Assembly: GCF_021391675.1 (NCBI RefSeq)
Contig: NZ_CP090095.1
Span: forward strand, 253,501-317,500
Source of the DNA: Neorhizobium galegae
Lineage (GTDB): Bacteria; Pseudomonadota; Alphaproteobacteria; Rhizobiales; Rhizobiaceae
Reading direction: 5' to 3'
Length of the DNA stretch: 64,000 bases
Part shown: piece by piece, positions 17,223-28,154 of the stretch
Position numbering within the stretch: the first letter of the stretch is position 1
How the letters are laid out: every line of letters starts with the position of its first letter
Program-made: the position numbers and the translations under genes
The notes under the pieces: model-generated
Told to the model about the DNA's origin: nothing
The model's database searches: none
What the model saw: only the letters and a program-made list of their open reading frames with translations

Positions 17223-17914
17223 CCATGCTTTCCCTGCATCTCGACGGTCTGGGAAAATCGTTCCCCGGCCTCGGCAGCCCGGTTTTGCTGGTCGATTTCC
17301 TGGTGATCGCAGCGGGCGAGCGCGTTGCCGTCACCGGCGGTTCTGGCTCCGGCAAGAGCACTTTCATCAATGTCATTACCGGGCTCGAACGCCCCACCTC
17401 CGGAAAGGTCGTCTGGAGCGGCGAGGATATCAGCCGGTTGTCCGAAACGGCGCGCGACCGCTGGCGGGCCGAACATGTCGGCCTCGTCATGCAGGATTTT
17501 CATCTTTTCCCTGGCCTCTCGGCCGTCGAAAACGTGCTTCTGCCGGCGCGGCTGGCGCGTGTCGCCGATGCGGCGCTGATCGCGCGTGCGCACGATCTCC
17601 TCAAGGATGTGGGCCTTTCCCGTCCGGACCAGAAGATCGAGACCATGTCACGCGGCGAGATGCAGCGGGTCGCGATCGCCCGCGCGGTCCTGCGCAAGCC
17701 GGGCGTGATCGTCGCCGACGAGCCGACGGCCAGCCTCGATGTGGAGGCGGGCGAGGCGGTTGGACGATTGCTGCTCGACATGGCGGCAGAGGCGAAAAGC
17801 ATGCTGATCGTCGTCTCACATGACGAGCGGCTGATCGATCGCCTGGATCGCCGCATCACGCTCAGCGCCGGCCGCATCGTCGCCGACGACCTGCGCGAAG
17901 AGGTGGCCGCATGA
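17219..17914 (+). CDS. ABC transporter ATPase, LolD/MacB type
   Basis: Cytoplasmic nucleotide-binding subunit of 231 residues. Walker A is GGSGSGKST (about residues 40-48), the Q-loop is VGLVMQDFHLFPGL, the signature is MSRGEMQRVAIARA (the first residues differ from the usual LSGG), Walker B is GVIVADEP and the H-loop is IVVSHDERL. The size and the FPGLSAVENVLLPARL segment fit the LolD/MacB/FtsE group, which drive extraction or mechanotransmission rather than classic import. It overlaps the Tat-protein gene upstream and the permease gene downstream by 4 bp each, so the three subunits are translationally coupled. Confidence 0.93.
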   Translation: MTMLSLHLDGLGKSFPGLGSPVLLVDFLVIAAGERVAVTGGSGSGKSTFINVITGLERPTSGKVVWSGEDISRLSETARDRWRAEHVGLVMQDFHLFPGLSAVENVLLPARLARVADAALIARAHDLLKDVGLSRPDQKIETMSRGEMQRVAIARAVLRKPGVIVADEPTASLDVEAGEAVGRLLLDMAAEAKSMLIVVSHDERLIDRLDRRITLSAGRIVADDLREEVAA

Positions 17915-19182
17915 TCCGTTTCATCCTTGCCGATCTGCGCCGTCTCTGGGCCGGTGCCGTCGTCGTCGTGCTTCTCGTGGCGCTTGCGACCGCTCTCGGC
18001 GTCACCGTCACGCTGCAGGAACGCGCCTTGCGGCTCGGCAGCGCCCGCGCCGCCGACAAGTTCGATCTGGTCATCGGCGCGGCGGGCAGCGAGACCCAGC
18101 TCGTGCTCTCCTCGATCTTCCTGCAACCGGCACCGTTGCCGCTGATGCCGGGCGGGGTGTTGGCAAAGCTCTCGAAGGATCCGCGCGTCGCCTGGGTGGC
18201 GCCGGTCGGGTTCGGCGATTCCTTTGCCGGCTACCCTTTGGTTGGCACGACCCGCGCACTGATCGGGAGCACCGTTTCCGGTTTTGCCGCAGGCCGCATG
18301 TTCGAGAAAGAAGGCGAGGCGGTGGTCGGGGCGGCCGTGAAGCTGCCGGTCGGCGCCGAAATCAAGCCCATGCACGGCACGGCGCAGATGGGCGGCGAGA
18401 CCCATGCGGGTGTCGTGTACCATGTGACCGGCAGGCTGCCGGCGACGGGAACGCCCTGGGATCGGGCCATTCTGGTGCCGATCCAGGCCGTCTGGCACGT
18501 CCATGGCCTCGGCCACGGGCATGAGCAGGAGGATGAACAGCATCACGAAGGCGAGGTCGCTGCGGCTGACCACCCCGACGAGGATCACGATCATCACGGC
18601 GCCATCGATGCGGATGCGGCGATCGACGAGGATTTCGCCTCCGATGCCCCCGGCCTTCCCGCAGTCCTGGTAAAGCCGAAGACGATTGCCGATGCCTACA
18701 AGCTCCGCCAGGAATATCGCAACGGCAATACGCTCGCGGTTTTCCCGGGCGAGGTGCTGACCAGCCTCTATGCAACGCTCGGCGATGCCAAGATGGTGCT
18801 GAGCGCCGTGGCCGCCGGATCGCAGGGCCTGGTGGCGGCAGCCTTGGTCCTGGTCACCGTCACCCATATCGGCCAGCGTCGGCGCCAGATCGGCGCGCTC
18901 CGGGCTTTCGGGGCGCCGCGGCTGTCGGTTTTTGCAATCGTCTGGTTCGAGCTCTTCCTGCTGGTCACGCTCGGCATCGGCCTCGGCTTCCTGACCGGCC
19001 TTGCTGCCGCCCGGCTGATCGCCAACGCGTTTACTGTCAAGAGCGGCATCATCCTGCCAGTCGGCTTTACCGGCGAAGATTGGCGCATGGCGCTGATCCT
19101 GATTGGTGCGTCGGCGGTCTTGTCCGCCGTGCCAGCCGTTCTCGCCTACCGCCAGTCGCCGGCGGCGGCGCTCCGGGCCTAG
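17911..19182 (+). CDS. ABC transporter permease (FtsX/LolE/MacB fold) with His-rich loop
   Basis: The 423-residue protein has one N-terminal membrane helix (residues about 13-34), a large periplasmic domain, and three C-terminal helices (about 305-325, 350-378, 390-415), the FtsX/MacB topology. The periplasmic domain carries an insertion at about residues 195-230 with ten histidines among many Asp/Glu (HVHGLGHGH and DEDHDHHG segments), typical of zinc, copper or nickel transport proteins. Together with the Tat-exported CPFC protein and the ATPase this suggests a divalent-metal-linked transporter, probably zinc; that is inference. The start overlaps the ATPase stop by ATGA. Its TAG stop shares bases with the stop of the convergent dehydrogenase gene (CTAG at 19179-19182). 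Confidence 0.88.
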   Translation: MIRFILADLRRLWAGAVVVVLLVALATALGVTVTLQERALRLGSARAADKFDLVIGAAGSETQLVLSSIFLQPAPLPLMPGGVLAKLSKDPRVAWVAPVGFGDSFAGYPLVGTTRALIGSTVSGFAAGRMFEKEGEAVVGAAVKLPVGAEIKPMHGTAQMGGETHAGVVYHVTGRLPATGTPWDRAILVPIQAVWHVHGLGHGHEQEDEQHHEGEVAAADHPDEDHDHHGAIDADAAIDEDFASDAPGLPAVLVKPKTIADAYKLRQEYRNGNTLAVFPGEVLTSLYATLGDAKMVLSAVAAGSQGLVAAALVLVTVTHIGQRRRQIGALRAFGAPRLSVFAIVWFELFLLVTLGIGLGFLTGLAAARLIANAFTVKSGIILPVGFTGEDWRMALILIGASAVLSAVPAVLAYRQSPAAALRA

Positions 19183-20168
19183 ACCAGCGCCTTGATCGCC
19201 GAGATAACCTCGTCGTCGATATCGAGCCCCTGCTCGATCGCCTTCCGGCGCGCGTTCTGGCCGCGCCGTCCGGGCAGGCGCACGCCTTCTTCGGAGGCCA
19301 TCTCATGCGCGAGTTCGGCGATCCGCTCGGCCGCCGAAGCCGTGCTTGCGGAAGGATCGATGACAATAAGCGTCTGGCCGACCGAGGGCGGCGGGCCTTT
19401 CTCGTCCATGAACGAGCTTGCCTCGTAGGAGAAGTTCGAGCCGGTCAGGCCCGCCGAGAGGATTTCCACCATCAGCGCCAGCGCCGCGCCCTTGGCGCCG
19501 CCGGAGGGCGCCATCAGGCCCTTGTGGGCCGCGTGCGGATCGGTGGTCGGCTTGCCGTCGGCGTCGAAGGCCCAGCCTTCTGGGATGCTTTCGCCCTTCT
19601 GGCGCGCGGCCATGATCTTGCCGGCCGCGACGGTCGAGAGCGCCAGGTCGATGACCAGCGGATCCTCGCCGGCGACCGGCGTCGCAAAGGCGATCGGGTT
19701 GGTGCCGAACAGCCGCTTCCTGCCGCCCCAGGCGGCCATCGAGGCCGGCGCATTGGCAAACATCAATGCCACGAGGCCCTGCTCGGCAAACCGCTCCACG
19801 GTCAGCGCCATGACGCCCGCATGGTGGGAGCGATGGATGGCACCAAGCGCGATGCCTTGTTCCCGGGCGATTTTCGGAAGCTCGGCGACTGCGATATCGA
19901 AGGCCGGATAGGCGTAACCGAATGCCGCATCGACGACAAGCACCGCCGGCCGCGGCCGGGTGGCGACGGCCTTGGCCTTGCCATCCACCTTGCCGCTGCG
20001 TGCCTGGCCGATATAGGCGGGAACGCGGCGGAGGCCATGACCGTACTGCCCGGCAGCTTCCGCGTGCACGAGCGCATGGGCGACGGATCGGGCGGTCTCG
20101 GCAAGAACGCCATTGGTTTCGAATACGCTCTGAACGAGCGTTTCGGCTTCCGGGAGAGTGATGTGCAT
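19179..20168 (-). CDS. Malate/L-lactate dehydrogenase family (Ldh_2) oxidoreductase
   Basis: NAD(P)-dependent oxidoreductase of the malate/lactate/ureidoglycolate dehydrogenase superfamily (Ldh_2, not the Rossmann type). Family features: HALVHAEAAGQYGHGLRRVP near residues 26-45, AIHRSHHAGVMA (putative catalytic and NAD-site His), GTNPIAFATPV and GGAKGAALALMVEIL. Length 329 residues, usual for the family (about 330-360). Substrates vary widely (malate, sulfolactate, ureidoglycolate, delta1-piperideine-2-carboxylate), and none can be fixed from sequence or neighbours. Cytoplasmic. It is convergent with the ABC permease gene and shares its stop bases. Confidence 0.88.
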   Translation of the reverse strand: MHITLPEAETLVQSVFETNGVLAETARSVAHALVHAEAAGQYGHGLRRVPAYIGQARSGKVDGKAKAVATRPRPAVLVVDAAFGYAYPAFDIAVAELPKIAREQGIALGAIHRSHHAGVMALTVERFAEQGLVALMFANAPASMAAWGGRKRLFGTNPIAFATPVAGEDPLVIDLALSTVAAGKIMAARQKGESIPEGWAFDADGKPTTDPHAAHKGLMAPSGGAKGAALALMVEILSAGLTGSNFSYEASSFMDEKGPPPSVGQTLIVIDPSASTASAAERIAELAHEMASEEGVRLPGRRGQNARRKAIEQGLDIDDEVISAIKALV

Positions 20169-20220
20169 GCTGGAGATCCAGATCAGGTCAGGGGTCGAAC
20201 ACCGCGAGGAAATCAGGCGG

Positions 20221-21206
20221 TTATTCGCATCTTACCGGCTGGCTGAGTGAGCTTGCAACACCGGAGGGTGGCGCCGGAATAGGCGAAGCACGCCGGACAG
20301 CCGATGCGACATAGTCGTCGATAGACGCGTTGCCTGATGACCCCGCGACGGAGACACTGCCGATGTTGCCGCCGCCGTCGAAGCTGAAGCGGACCGTCAC
20401 GATGCCGGTCCCGTTGCCGGGGCATTTGCGGGCGTATCGAGCAATCTTCGTTCTCACGCGCGTCATCCACTGCTGCGGCGAGACCGACGAAGAGAAGAGG
20501 CTCGTGGAATTTTGGCTGGCGGCCGTGCGGTCCGATTGTTTGGCCTGGATCTTCGCCTCGGCCATGTCCGGACGGGCCTGCTGCTGCTGTTGCTTCGGCT
20601 TCTGGACCTTCTTCACCGGCTCCTTTCGGGGCTCCGGCTTTTTCGGCTGTTCCGGCGGCTTTTCCGCGACCGGTGGCGGCAGAGGCCGCATCGCCGGCAA
20701 CGGCACTTCGACATTTTCCAGCGCCGCCGTCATCTGTTCGTCGACCGGCTTGATCTCCTCGATCGGTTCCGGCGGTGGTTCGGGGACGGTTTCGGTAACC
20801 TCGGGTTCCGGCTCCGGTGGCGGTTCTACCACGGGCGGCTGCACCGGTTCGGGCTCGACCGGTTCGGCGACTTCCTGCGGCGGCGGTTCGACCGGCTGCT
20901 CGACGGGTTCGGCAACAGGCTCCGGCTGCGGTTCCTTGATGGGCTCCGCCTGCTCGTTCATCACCTGTTCCTGCTCCTGCATGTCAGGAGAGATCTGCTC
21001 TTCCTCGGTCTTGGCGGCTTCCGGCTCCGGCGCGAGTTCGATCATGATCGCTGCAGGCGGTGCGTTGTCGGCGAGTACCTCGGGTTGTTCGCGCATCAGA
21101 TAGGCCGCGGCGCCGAAATGTACCGCCAGCATCAGCAGTCCGGCAGCGCCCCACAGCGCCAGCTCGCCGACGCGTCCGCCCGGACCTGTCTGCGAGACGA
21201 CGAGGC

Positions 21207-21210
<4 letters not shown>
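20221..21210 (-). CDS. tonB: TonB energy-transducing protein
   Basis: Couples proton motive force harvested by ExbBD to outer-membrane receptors (siderophore, heme). A single N-terminal helix (LALWGAAGLLMLAVHFGAAA, residues 17-36) anchors it; residues about 50-220 are a Pro/Glu/Lys-rich periplasm-spanning rigid region full of PEP/PVEP repeats; the C-terminal domain (about 245-325) is TonB-like with VRFSFDGGGNIGSVSVAGSSG and a final RASPIPAPPS motif. Length 329. The ATG start overlaps the exbD stop (ATGA at 21207-21210), so the three genes exbB-exbD-tonB form one operon. I see no convincing RirA/Irr site upstream of exbB. Confidence 0.95.
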
Positions 21211-21713
<503 letters not shown>

Positions 21714-21719
21714 GGTTGA

Positions 21720-22916
<1,197 letters not shown>

Positions 22917-23176
22917 GGCAGGCGATACTCCGGACTATTCGGCATGGCGGACAGCGCTCGGGGCGCAGGTCGGCAATGTCGGAAACGGGACACCGGAACG
23001 CCGCCGGCCACTGCCGCCGGGTTCGCGATGTTGCAGCTACCGGATAATAAACATGAGTAGAAATGGCAACTAATAAATCTGCGGGATGCCGATCAAATTT
23101 ATGCGTGTTAGAGCAATTGCCCCGTTCGCGCATGGGATGAGCGTTCCGTTACCCGGAACCAAGCGGTTGGACGCGC

Positions 23177-23935
23177 TCAGCGCGCCAGCCAGCCGCCATC
23201 GACCGGCAGCACGACGCCATGCACATAGTCGGATGCCGGCGAGGCGAGGAATACTGCGGCTCCGCCGAGCTCTTCCGGCTGGCCCCAGTGCCCGGCTGGA
23301 ATACGGCTGAGGATCGCCGCGTTGCGGTCCGGATCGTCGCGCAGCGCTTCTGTGTTGTTGGTCGAGAAATAGCCGGGCGCAATGGCATTGACGTTGATGC
23401 CCTTGCCTGCCCATTCGCAGGCGAGCAGCCGGGTCAGGCCGGCAAGTCCGCTTTTCGAGGCCGTATAGGAAGGGATGCGGATGCCGCCCTGGAAGGAGAG
23501 CAGCGAGGCGATGTTGACGATCTTGCCGCCCTTGCCCTCGGCAATCAGCCGGCGTGCAAACGCCTGGGAAAGGAAGAACACGGTCTTCAGGTTCACGTCC
23601 ATCACCGCATCCCAGTCGGCCTCACTGAAATCGATCGCGTCGGCCCGGCGGATGATCCCGGCATTGTTGACGAGGATATCGGCACGCCCGGTCCATGCGA
23701 CCGTTTCGCTGATGATCCGATCGACCGGTTCGAGCGTCGAAAGGTCTGCCTGGATCGACAGGCTGCGGCCGCCCGCCGCGCTGACCGCTGCTTCCGTTTC
23801 GGCCATGGAGGAGCGCCCGACCAGCGCCACATCCGCGCCGGCCTGCGCCAGCGCCACGGATATCGCTTGGCCAAGTCCCGTATTGGCACCGGTGACGATC
23901 GCCGTCTTGCCCGTCAGGTCGAATGAAACAGCCAT
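23177..23935 (-). CDS. kduD: 2-dehydro-3-deoxy-D-gluconate 5-dehydrogenase (KduD-type SDR)
   Basis: Classical NAD-dependent short-chain dehydrogenase of 252 residues. It shows the cofactor motif TGANTGLG, NNAG (VNNAGIIRRADA), catalytic Ser in IVNIASLLSFQGG, and YTASK with the active-site Tyr and Lys. The IIRRADAIDFSEADWDAVMDVNLK and SYTASKSGLAGLTRLLACEWA stretches are characteristic of KduD, which interconverts 2,5-diketo-3-deoxygluconate and 2-keto-3-deoxygluconate in pectin/uronate catabolism. GAGGAGG lies 6 bases before ATG 23935. It stands alone here, with exbB on one side and the infB operon on the other. A different sugar-acid substrate is possible. Confidence 0.82.
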   Translation of the reverse strand: MAVSFDLTGKTAIVTGANTGLGQAISVALAQAGADVALVGRSSMAETEAAVSAAGGRSLSIQADLSTLEPVDRIISETVAWTGRADILVNNAGIIRRADAIDFSEADWDAVMDVNLKTVFFLSQAFARRLIAEGKGGKIVNIASLLSFQGGIRIPSYTASKSGLAGLTRLLACEWAGKGINVNAIAPGYFSTNNTEALRDDPDRNAAILSRIPAGHWGQPEELGGAAVFLASPASDYVHGVVLPVDGGWLAR

Positions 23936-24074
23936 GTTTTCCTCCTCAGAAACCGGAAAATCCAGATATACCGCAGATGCTTATCGTCGCGAGCCCGCCG
24001 GTAGAAGCTGAAAATTTTTTCCACGTCACGGGTTGACGTCGAAAGCGGGGTAAAAGCGTTGGATGCGCGGCGCG

Positions 24075-24542
24075 CTAGCGGCGGCGTATCAGGCCACGAA
24101 CATAGCTGATGTAGCGTTCGGCTGTTGTGTCGTCGGGAAAAATTCGCCGGGGCAAAAGCAGATGCCCGCCGTCGTAGAAAAGAACCAGCCAGTTGCCCAG
24201 CGCTATCAACTTCCTGAGCCGTTTGGTACCCAGTTCGATCAGCAGGCCGTCGCCTTCCGCCCGGATGATATCGGGTCCGAATTCAGCCTTGATGGAGCGA
24301 ATCTCGCGTTTTTCCGAAACGATAAGCGGGGAGGGGCCGGCCTCCCTGAACCTCTTTGCCAGGGCATCGTAAAACCCCAGCAATCCCATCAGCTTTTGCC
24401 GCCTCTCGAAATGGTATTGCACGACAAGATCGATGCCGTCCTCGAGTTCCGCATCGGAAATCACATACTCAAAATGCCAGGAGCCGTCCGCGAACGTCAC
24501 GGACGGCTCCTGTAATTGTTCGGGCTGTTCGCCGGAGGTCAC
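24075..24542 (-). CDS. YcxB-like C-terminal-domain protein coupled to infB
   Basis: A 155-residue protein starting at GTG 24542, which overlaps the infB stop (GTGA at 24539-24542); no separate ribosome-binding site is visible, so translation probably depends on infB. The C-terminal half ([22 protein letters not shown] ... [14 protein letters not shown]) resembles the YcxB-like domain, but the two membrane helices that normally precede it are absent; residues about 30-75 form a beta/alpha segment beginning [14 protein letters not shown]. Function unknown. In most rhizobia rbfA follows infB, so this gene occupies an unexpected position. Confidence 0.72.
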   Translation of the reverse strand: MTSGEQPEQLQEPSVTFADGSWHFEYVISDAELEDGIDLVVQYHFERRQKLMGLLGFYDALAKRFREAGPSPLIVSEKREIRSIKAEFGPDIIRAEGDGLLIELGTKRLRKLIALGNWLVLFYDGGHLLLPRRIFPDDTTAERYISYVRGLIRRR

Positions 24543-27349
24543 AGCGTGCGCGTGATATGCTCCACGCGGAAGCATTCGATGACGTCGCCTGCGCGCATGT
24601 CTTCGTAATTCTCGAACGCCATGCCGCATTCCTGGCCCATCGGCACTTCGCTGACTTCGTCCTTGAAGCGCTTGAGCGTCTTGAGCTTGCCTTCGTGGAC
24701 AACGACGTTGTCGCGGATAAGGCGGACGCCCGCTCCACGCTCGACCTTGCCCTCGACGACACGGCAACCGGCGACCTTGCCGACCTTGGTGATGTTGAAC
24801 ACTTCCAGGATCTCGGCATTGCCGATGAAGGTTTCGCGACGTTCCGGAGACAGGAGGCCTGACATCGCTTGCTTCACGTCATCCACCAGATCGTAGATGA
24901 TGTTGTAGTAGCGGATTTCGAGACCTTCGCGTTCAGCGGCGGTTCGTGCCTGCGGGTTGGCGCGGACATTGAAGCCGATGATCGCCGCATTGGATGCCTC
25001 GGCAAGCGAGATGTCCGATTCGGTGATGCCGCCGGCACCCGAATGAACGATGCGTGCACGGACTTCGTCGGTGCCGAGCTTGTCCAGTGCGCCGATGATC
25101 GCTTCGATCGAACCCTGCACGTCACCCTTGATGACCAGCGGGAATTCCTTCAAGCCGGTATTCTGGAGCTGGCTCATCATCTGTTCTAGCGAACCGCGCT
25201 GTCCGGACTGGCGGGCAGCCGCCTTGTCGCGGGCAAGCCGCTGGCGATATTCGGAAATCTCGCGGGCACGGCTTTCGCTCTCGACCACGGCGAACCTGTC
25301 GCCGGCGGCCGGGGTGGCGGAAAGACCGAGCACCTCGACCGGCATGGCAGGACCGGCTTCCTTCACATGGTCGCCCTTGTCGTTGACGAGCGCACGAACG
25401 CGGCCCCACTGATCGCCGGCGACGATGATCTGGCCCGGCTTCAGCGTGCCCTTCTGGACGAGCACGGTCGCAACCGCGCCGCGGCCACGGTCGAGTTGGG
25501 CTTCGATGACGATGCCTTCGGCCGTCCGGCTCGGATCGGCCTTGAGGTCGAGGATTTCGGCCTGCAGCAGGATGGCTTCGAGCAGCTTGTCGAGATTGAC
25601 CTTGTTCTTGGCCGACACTTCGACGTCGAGCACTTCACCGCCGAGCGATTCCACGAACACTTCGTGCTGCAGAAGCTGCTGGCGAACCTTGTCCGGGTTG
25701 GCTTCGTGCTTGTCGATCTTGTTGATCGCCACGATGATCGGAACACCCGCTGCCTTGGCATGGGAGATGGATTCGATCGTCTGCGGCATCACGCTGTCGT
25801 CGGCTGCGACCACCAGGATTGCAATATCCGTCGCCTGCGCACCACGGGCACGCATGGCCGTGAAGGCGGCGTGGCCGGGTGTGTCGATGAAGGTGATCTT
25901 CTGGCCGTTCTGTTCCACCTGATAGGCGCCGATATGCTGGGTGATGCCGCCGGCTTCGCCGGAGACCACGTTCGCATGGCGGATGGCGTCGAGCAGCGAG
26001 GTCTTGCCGTGGTCGACGTGGCCCATGATGGTGACGACCGGCGGGCGCGAAACCATTTCGCCTTCGTCGTCGGCAACGTTGAAGATGCCTTCTTCGACGT
26101 CGGATTCGGAGACGCGCTTGACGGTATGGCCGAATTCGCCGGCGATGATTTCGGCGAGGTCGGCGTCGATGACGTCGCCCGGCTTCATCATCTGGCCTTC
26201 CTTCATCAGGTACTTGATGACGTCGACGGCGCGTTCGGACATGCGCTGCGACAGTTCCTGAATGGTGATGGTTTCAGGCAGGATGACTTCGCGCATGACC
26301 TTTTCGCGCGTTTCCTGCATCTGGCTGCGGCGGAACTTCTCCTGCCGGCGACGGGTCGCGGCCATCGAACGGCCACGGGCATTGCCGTCGTCGTCGGTGC
26401 TGACCGTGGTCACCGTCAGCTTGCCGCGGCGGCGTTCGTCTTCGGTCTTCGGGCGGGCCGGAACCTTGGCGGGAGCAGCGACGGGGACTCGGCCACGGCC
26501 GGGTGCGCCACGCGGCGGGCCGCGATCTTCGTCTTCTTCGTCGGCGCCCTTGCGGCGACCGGCAACCGGCAGTGCCGCAGGTGCGGCGCCGGGAGCTGCA
26601 GGCCGGGGAGCCTGGGGACGGGTTTCGCCCGGACGGCCGGCAGGGGCGCCAGCGGCGCGTTCGGCCGGCTTTTCGGCAACCGCGGGTGCAGGTGTCTCTG
26701 CCGGGGCCGGGGCCTCGACCGGTTCGACCTTGGGTTCGGCAGCACGGCGGGCAGCCTCGGCGGCTTCCTCGATCTTGCGGCGTTCTTCCTCGACCTGGCG
26801 ACGTGCCTCGTCTTCGGCGCGCTGCTTGGCCTCGACGACCTCGCGCGCCTGCGCTTCCATCAGAGCGCGGCGACGGGCTTCCATCTCGCCTGCGGACAGA
26901 TCGTGCAGGACGGCGCCGCCCTGACGCTGCTGCGGACGCTGCGGCTGGCTGGATTGCGGACGCGGCGGCTGGCCGGACTGCTGCGGGCGCTGCGACTGAT
27001 TGGATTGCGGCGGGCGCTGGCCATGCTGCGGCTGTTGCGGCCGCTGGTTCTGCGAACCCGGCTGGTGGACGCGCGGCGCGGGAGCAGCCGCCTGCGGCTG
27101 TGGCGGACGCTGGGGAGCGACCGGCTGCGCAACGGCCTCCACCACCCGCGGCGCGGGCGCTGCTGCAGGCGTGATTGCAGGCTTTTCATCCAGCGGCCGG
27201 GTCGGCCGCCGCTTCACTGTCTCGACGACGACGGCCTTGGTGCGGCCGCGACCCATGTCCTGGCGGACGGTACCCTGGCTCATCCCAGATGGCTTCAGTG
27301 TAAGGGTCTTCTTTACGCCCAGTGTCTTATCGTCTTTGTTGTCGGTCAT
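24539..27349 (-). CDS. infB: Translation initiation factor IF-2
   Basis: GTPase that delivers fMet-tRNA to the 30S subunit and promotes subunit joining. The 936-residue protein starts [19 protein letters not shown], has a long low-complexity region (Pro/Gln/Arg at about 45-150; Glu/Arg/Ala coiled-coil about 155-225; Pro/Ala about 230-330), the IF2N-like segment ([20 protein letters not shown]), and the G domain from about 437 with [20 protein letters not shown] and NKIDK. Domains II-IV end with [14 protein letters not shown] sequence ([10 protein letters not shown]). Fourth gene of rimP-nusA-ylxR-infB, 100 bp after ylxR, with GGAACGGA before the start. Confidence 0.98.
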   Translation of the reverse strand: MTDNKDDKTLGVKKTLTLKPSGMSQGTVRQDMGRGRTKAVVVETVKRRPTRPLDEKPAITPAAAPAPRVVEAVAQPVAPQRPPQPQAAAPAPRVHQPGSQNQRPQQPQHGQRPPQSNQSQRPQQSGQPPRPQSSQPQRPQQRQGGAVLHDLSAGEMEARRRALMEAQAREVVEAKQRAEDEARRQVEEERRKIEEAAEAARRAAEPKVEPVEAPAPAETPAPAVAEKPAERAAGAPAGRPGETRPQAPRPAAPGAAPAALPVAGRRKGADEEDEDRGPPRGAPGRGRVPVAAPAKVPARPKTEDERRRGKLTVTTVSTDDDGNARGRSMAATRRRQEKFRRSQMQETREKVMREVILPETITIQELSQRMSERAVDVIKYLMKEGQMMKPGDVIDADLAEIIAGEFGHTVKRVSESDVEEGIFNVADDEGEMVSRPPVVTIMGHVDHGKTSLLDAIRHANVVSGEAGGITQHIGAYQVEQNGQKITFIDTPGHAAFTAMRARGAQATDIAILVVAADDSVMPQTIESISHAKAAGVPIIVAINKIDKHEANPDKVRQQLLQHEVFVESLGGEVLDVEVSAKNKVNLDKLLEAILLQAEILDLKADPSRTAEGIVIEAQLDRGRGAVATVLVQKGTLKPGQIIVAGDQWGRVRALVNDKGDHVKEAGPAMPVEVLGLSATPAAGDRFAVVESESRAREISEYRQRLARDKAAARQSGQRGSLEQMMSQLQNTGLKEFPLVIKGDVQGSIEAIIGALDKLGTDEVRARIVHSGAGGITESDISLAEASNAAIIGFNVRANPQARTAAEREGLEIRYYNIIYDLVDDVKQAMSGLLSPERRETFIGNAEILEVFNITKVGKVAGCRVVEGKVERGAGVRLIRDNVVVHEGKLKTLKRFKDEVSEVPMGQECGMAFENYEDMRAGDVIECFRVEHITRTL

Positions 27350-27449
27350 TCCGTTCCTGTTCCTTCGGACAGGAACGGATGGAAGCCATCAGAACCCGTC
27401 GTTTAATCCGTACATATCGATGTGCGTCCGGCTAAAGCCGGTGACCGCG

Positions 27450-28154
27450 TCATTGTTTCGGCATGTCAGCGACACCTTTTGTCTGGGACAGACCGCCCAT
27501 GCGGTACTGTTCAAGTAGGTTTGCGCGCTTCACTACACCCTCACCCGCCTGCCCCGCAAGCGCGCAGGCATGGATAAAAGCATTCTGGCCCATCACTTCG
27601 TCCAATTCAGCGCTCGTGAAGAGCGAAAAGGACGGAATGTCTTCCCCGGTATTCGAACCGAGCTTCCAGGCCTTGCGGGCCTGGTCTATTTTTCTCACTC
27701 CGTCGGCGGCCGCATCGGCCGCATGGAACACTGCAAGTGCCGCACCCGAGCGCACCGCGGCATCAACTTTCGTCGCGCCGGTGACGAATTGGCTCGCCTT
27801 GCGCGCCATGTTCATCATGCCGACGAGATCGGCGGCGAGCAGGCGATCCACCAGCGCACCGAGATCCGCATCCGCCTTCGCCTCGGCCTTGAGGGCGCGA
27901 GCGAAAAGCTTTTTCTGGACTGCCCGGTCGACGAGCGACCGTTCAGCCTTGATCCAGCAGCCACGGCCTGGAAGCTGACGCTTCAGGTCGGGCACGACCT
28001 GGCCGTTCGGGCCAGCCACGAAGCGGATCAGCGTTTCCGGCGATCCCGCCTCACGGGTGACGATGCAGGTACGGTCGTTCACGACGATCTCGCCCAGGTC
28101 ATCATCGACAGGTCCGTCATCATTGTGGTCCGGCTCATTCGCGAGCGGGATCAT
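27450..28154 (-). CDS. RNA-binding protein, YlxR-L7Ae fusion
   Basis: A fusion of two small RNA-binding modules that are separate genes in Gram-positive bacteria (ylxR and ylxQ). Residues about 25-105 form the YlxR/DUF448 fold with TCIVTREAGSPETLIRFV and the conserved GRGCWIK; residues about 110-205 form an L7Ae-like domain (RLLAADLVGMMNMARKASQFVTG). Bacillus YlxR binds RNase P RNA, so a role in RNA maturation is possible. The ATG overlaps the nusA stop by ATGA (28151-28154). Length 234. Context within rimP-nusA-infB is the conserved one. Confidence 0.93.
   Translation of the reverse strand: MIPLANEPDHNDDGPVDDDLGEIVVNDRTCIVTREAGSPETLIRFVAGPNGQVVPDLKRQLPGRGCWIKAERSLVDRAVQKKLFARALKAEAKADADLGALVDRLLAADLVGMMNMARKASQFVTGATKVDAAVRSGAALAVFHAADAAADGVRKIDQARKAWKLGSNTGEDIPSFSLFTSAELDEVMGQNAFIHACALAGQAGEGVVKRANLLEQYRMGGLSQTKGVADMPKQ

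Noticed and set aside
22917..23176. Iron-responsive (RirA or Irr) operator before exbB
   Set aside because: I looked for TGA-N9-TCA and TTTAGAA-type palindromes and found no convincing match.
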